Shown here in pieces: positions 62,851 to 64,000 of a DNA stretch of 64,000 nt. A program made the position numbers and the translations under genes. The first letter of the stretch is position 1. The number at the start of each line of letters is the position of its first letter. The DNA comes from Arcuatula senhousia (Eukaryota; Mollusca; Bivalvia; Mytilida; Mytilidae): contig OZ020307.1 in NCBI GenBank assembly GCA_963971305.1, positions 61,253,702 through 61,317,701 of the forward strand. Reading direction: 5' to 3'. A model generated the notes under the pieces. It was given only the letters and a program-made list of their open reading frames with translations. It made no database searches and had not been told where the DNA came from.

Positions 62851-63870
62851 GGGTTTAACACCCTTTTTGATGCACCTGTCCCATATAGGGCGGTCATTTA
62901 AATGGTGGAGGAAACCAGAGTATCCTAAGGAAACCACTGATCTTGGGCAGGTTACTGACAAGCCTTATTACATACAGATAGAGAAGTCCGTTTTTGAAAA
63001 TAACAAGTGGTACTCGAGCACCATCTGAGAGGTGATGGACAAGTGATCAATAATGTGGTATTTAAATCAGTGCTTTAGACCACTATCTCATCCCCTCCCC
63101 ACCCCCCACCCACCCCAATATAGTGGAAATCCTTAGTCAAATCGAATTTCACACTGAAGGCTGCTGGTGGTTTTCCAATCGGCACTTTTTAAATTTGCAC
63201 TTCTTGTGTCACACAACTTATTTCTCATCTCATTGTCTTATACATGTATTATTTTGTACTTTCTATGTGTAGCCTTTCATCGTGTGTACAGGTATTTTAG
63301 CATTTTTGTTCTGTATTCATGAAATCATTCGTTTGTTGGAATCATTTGCAATTTTTGTTTCTATTTTATATGTCTGTGATATTTGTATCTTTTCAGATTG
63401 TCAAGCCTACAAGGACAAAGCATTGTAGATTGTGTGAGACATGTTTTAGCGAGATGGATCACCATTGTCTATTTCTTGTTAAATGCATCGCCCTTAGAAA
63501 CCATGTTCTCTTCGTGTGGTTCCTAATTGTTGTTGTGATCTCAATGGTGATTTATGAAATGAATTTGATCTATTATTTGATAGCCGTAGCTGAAAACCAA
63601 ACATGGGGAGAAGTGTTATCAAACTTGTTCCACAATGATGCCTGGACTATAAGTTTAGGTGTGGCTAATTTATTTTCAATATTGTGGGGAGTGAATTTGG
63701 TAAAATTCCAACTGAACATGGTATCTATGGGACAATTGACGGCCATAGTACAATACACCAAGAAAAAGAGTGGTTTAACAAGTGAAGAAAAGTTCTGGAA
63801 TGTTATATACTTTCTACGTGCAAAGCCTGCTTATATAAAGGATCCATATTTAGCAGCACAAAATCTATAG
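45212..63870 (+). CDS. Ankyrin-repeat DHHC S-acyltransferase (HIP14/ZDHHC17/AKR1-like), complete, 9 exons
   Basis: Exons: 45212-45392, 49852-50098, 50751-50880, 51632-51810, 52938-53192, 55972-56054, 57054-57146, 58957-59063, 63397-63870. The phases join into 582 residues plus TAG. An in-frame TGA two codons upstream (45206) supports the ATG. The order is ankyrin repeats (about 30-245), two and then two membrane helices, DPG, a DHHC zinc domain (about 420-470) and two more helices, which is the six-helix plan of HIP14 and yeast Akr1. These enzymes attach palmitate to protein cysteines on Golgi or vesicle membranes, and the ankyrin part recruits substrate. The zinc scaffold is complete, but the sequence after DHHC and the TTxE motif are atypical, so activity is likely but not certain. 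It is transcribed away from LARP7. Confidence 0.9.
45716..46694. mobile_element. TIR element in DHHC intron 1, TTGAC flanks
   Basis: Left end cagggtttccgctgg and right end ccagaggaaaccctg are inverse with one mismatch. The pentamer ttgac directly flanks both sides (45711-45715, 46695-46699). The start CAGGG recalls hAT-type ends, but the duplication is 5 rather than 8 bases. The ttggccc words inside recur near both ends. It carries no transposase. Confidence 0.6.
46760..48870 (+). pseudogene. Dead non-LTR retrotransposon (jockey/CR1-like reverse transcriptase relic)
   Basis: Pieces of a reverse transcriptase are readable in several frames: a FNSQFSSVFTSE-like block (in this copy NSQFSSVFTSED), LLDFSKAFGKVPH (palm), SGVPQGTVLGPLLFLAYIND, LFANDCLMYR at the catalytic box, and KYLGLNISKNLSW. 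Stops and shifts split it, and the catalytic FADD box reads FAND. A direct duplication has rearranged it: block 46990-47192 recurs at about 47425-47630, and block 47200-47425 at about 47940-48145. No 5' ORF or intact end is visible. It lies in DHHC intron 1. Confidence 0.8.
50526..50639. repeat. Near-perfect hairpin, ~51 bp arms
   Basis: The left arm (tacggagcccggataggga ... atatgttgtgcgcaca) is mirrored by tgtgtgcacaacatat ... tccctatctgggctccgta around an ~11 base loop (ttatattatat). It lies in the DHHC intron 110 bases before exon 50751-50880. Confidence 0.8.
50901..51005 (+). repeat. Recent duplicate of DHHC exon 50751-50880 with its donor (echo exon, copy 1)
   Basis: About 95 bases match the last three quarters of the exon at above 90 percent by eye, including the donor aagaagtaagttgg, and the frame is still open. 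It lacks an acceptor: reading from the nearest AG gives an early stop. It therefore looks like a fresh duplication of an exon end plus donor. Confidence 0.8.
51021..51115 (+). repeat. Older duplicate of DHHC exon 50751-50880 (echo exon, copy 2)
   Basis: A second, more decayed copy (catttcacatgtcaatttgg, acatgttgatgacttcaaat, atctccca) again ends in gaaagaagtaagg. Two successive copies with stepped divergence suggest repeated local duplication of the same segment. Confidence 0.75.
51896..52542. mobile_element. Outer inverted-repeat element interrupted by a MITE
   Basis: The ends (caatttgatgttaaaaat... and ...aacattaacacaaattg) are inverse, and attaacattaa words repeat inside. A separate MITE (52054-52451) sits within it, so the outer element is older. 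Confidence 0.55.
52054..52451. mobile_element. MITE, ttaaggatg ends, copy 1 (nested)
   Basis: Ends ttaaggatgttcgct and agcatccttaa are inverse. The interior (ctattattgaaaata, gacaaaataaataggatttg, gaaaataggggg) matches 56075-56460 along its length. It is inserted into an older attaac-rich element. Confidence 0.75.
53966..55928 (+). mobile_element. Tandem-core element, family B head, different core, copy 3
   Basis: It has the same head (ttttgtctcgcctgc) and end (gacggcaggcgagacat, then cttgttta) as 18941-19735, but its ~170 bp core is different (gcacctccatatctcaagaa, aacttggtatgcatatgccc, ttgaccttgaccttgatttt). About eight cores are present, and a larger ~700 bp unit, with its own inner cggcggcgg tract, is repeated (starts near 54495 and 55192). 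It lies in the DHHC intron before exon 55972-56054, ending 44 bases before that exon. Confidence 0.75.
56075..56460. mobile_element. MITE, ttaaggatg family, copy 2
   Basis: It starts aaaggatgttcgct, ends agcatccttaa, and is colinear with the nested copy at 52054. It begins 20 bases after the donor of exon 55972-56054. Confidence 0.75.
57944..58308 (+). mobile_element. Family B head element, short form (one core), copy 4
   Basis: tttttgtctcgcctgcg, a cggcggcgacggcgacg tract, a single core like 53966-55928, then gccggcaggcgagacat and cttgttt. It shows the minimal form of the same element, 365 bases long, in the DHHC intron. Confidence 0.75.
59245..59318 (+). repeat. Decayed duplicate of exon 58957-59063 (echo exon)
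   Basis: ttataccctgtaaccaaact, accgatgaca, then gcaatgagaagctgg repeats exon 58957-59063 (ttgaaccctgtcaccaaact, accaatgacc, caatgagaaactgg) about 180 bases downstream of its donor. Roughly three quarters of positions match by eye, with small indels, so no usable frame. Confidence 0.75.
59991..60145. repeat. Long hairpin, ~70 bp arms
   Basis: aaggaatgactttaatagtt, then ggtcattttacagggatat, mirrors atacccgtataaaatgacc and aactattaaagtcattcctt around a palindromic centre aaagcgcttcgcgcttt. Confidence 0.75.
60521..60608. repeat. Short tandem repeat, four ~20 bp units
   Basis: Four near-identical units of gaaggaaaaaaactcctaca type. A single unit lies inside the element 23846-24340. Confidence 0.7.
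62400..62640. repeat. Decayed relative of the 5969-6172 element
   Basis: It shares ggtatcaacttttgtgg, gattcatgaactcatggttt and ctgttcgtgggg-type words with 5969-6172, but only weak inverted ends remain. Confidence 0.4.
62819..62848. repeat. (GT)15 microsatellite
   Basis: Thirty bases of uninterrupted gt in the last DHHC intron. Confidence 0.95.
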
Positions 63871-64000
63871 CATTACTAATTAATTTATATTATACTTGTG
63901 TTTTGTGTGATTTCTGATACAATGTACATGTAAAAAAGAGTTTATGATAGTCCTCCAAATTATAAACAAGCAATATGGTCCTGAATAGATGATTTTATGT
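63871..64000. other. Start of the DHHC gene 3' UTR
   Basis: AT-rich sequence after the TAG. I see no AATAAA before the window ends, so the transcript probably ends outside. Confidence 0.5.

Larger units (their letters stand above)
52938..63870 (+). other. Exons coding membrane helices and the DHHC catalytic domain
   Basis: Helices are seen in exon 52938-53192 (ILVKPFLMYTFLLFVIAMI and YIMVIGIALVLWTIIY), exon 55972-56054 (GTFAAGLIHTTIHYVIVVLP) and exon 57054-57146 (LLTGVSLVMACVTYTVYYVL, ending in the DPG motif RDPG). Exons 58957-59063 and 63397-63870 give the zinc domain: CTVC, nine residues, HC, C-x2-C, four residues, DHHC, then x5-C-x4-N-x3-F, every metal-ligand position kept. Two helices follow (FVWFLIVVVISMVIYEM; TISLGVANLFSILWGVNLV). 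The cytosolic tail is short. Exon 9 ends with TAG at 63868-63870. Confidence 0.9.

Noticed and set aside
62716..62961. Open frame with a run of histidine-threonine
   Set aside because: It is produced by the (GT)15 microsatellite.
1..64000. A functional system linking the three genes
   Set aside because: A matrix protein, a 7SK-binding protein and an acyltransferase share no known pathway; their order looks accidental.

Overview
The window is nuclear DNA from an animal, most likely a bivalve mollusc. It is AT-rich, its genes are split by GT-AG introns, and the introns hold many short inverted-repeat elements. It also has tandem-core elements with a short head, a CGTC- or CGGC-rich microsatellite and 160-190 bp repeats, a layout known from bivalve 'pearl'/Helentron-associated elements. 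The mollusc assignment is inference from genes and repeats.

Layout. (1) About 377-25093, plus strand: the 3' part (30 exons, about 1,995 residues) of a giant FRAS1/FREM2-type basement-membrane protein. It runs from CSPG repeats through five Calx-beta domains and the conserved C-terminal region to a furin-type site, one membrane helix and a cytoplasmic tail ending in a PDZ ligand. The 5' end lies left of the window. (2) 25094-29315: non-coding DNA between two tail-to-tail genes, holding a small inverted-repeat element, a 145 bp hairpin and a tandem-core element. (3) 29316-39214, minus strand: a complete 12-coding-exon LARP7 gene (593 aa; La motif, RRM1, Lys-rich linker, C-terminal xRRM), the 7SK-binding protein. 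(4) 39215-45211: about 6 kb of repeats between two divergent genes. (5) 45212-63870, plus strand: a complete nine-exon gene for a 582-residue ankyrin-repeat DHHC S-acyltransferase with HIP14/AKR1 architecture. Its zinc scaffold and DHHC are intact, but the usual sequence after DHHC and the TTxE motif are divergent. Its first intron carries a dead non-LTR retrotransposon.

The three genes show no functional link. The most unusual pattern is that both plus-strand genes carry 'echo exons': decayed partial copies of an exon edge (coding sequence plus splice site) beside the genuine exon. I count seven copies at six exons, with one further weaker case at an intron boundary. A second theme is modular elements: several tandem-core repeats share a head (AGCTCACCTG or TTTTGTCTCGCCTGC) and the same final CTTGTT, but have unrelated cores.

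Exon boundaries were set by hand from GT/AG sites, reading-frame continuity and family resemblance. No alignment or expression data were available.
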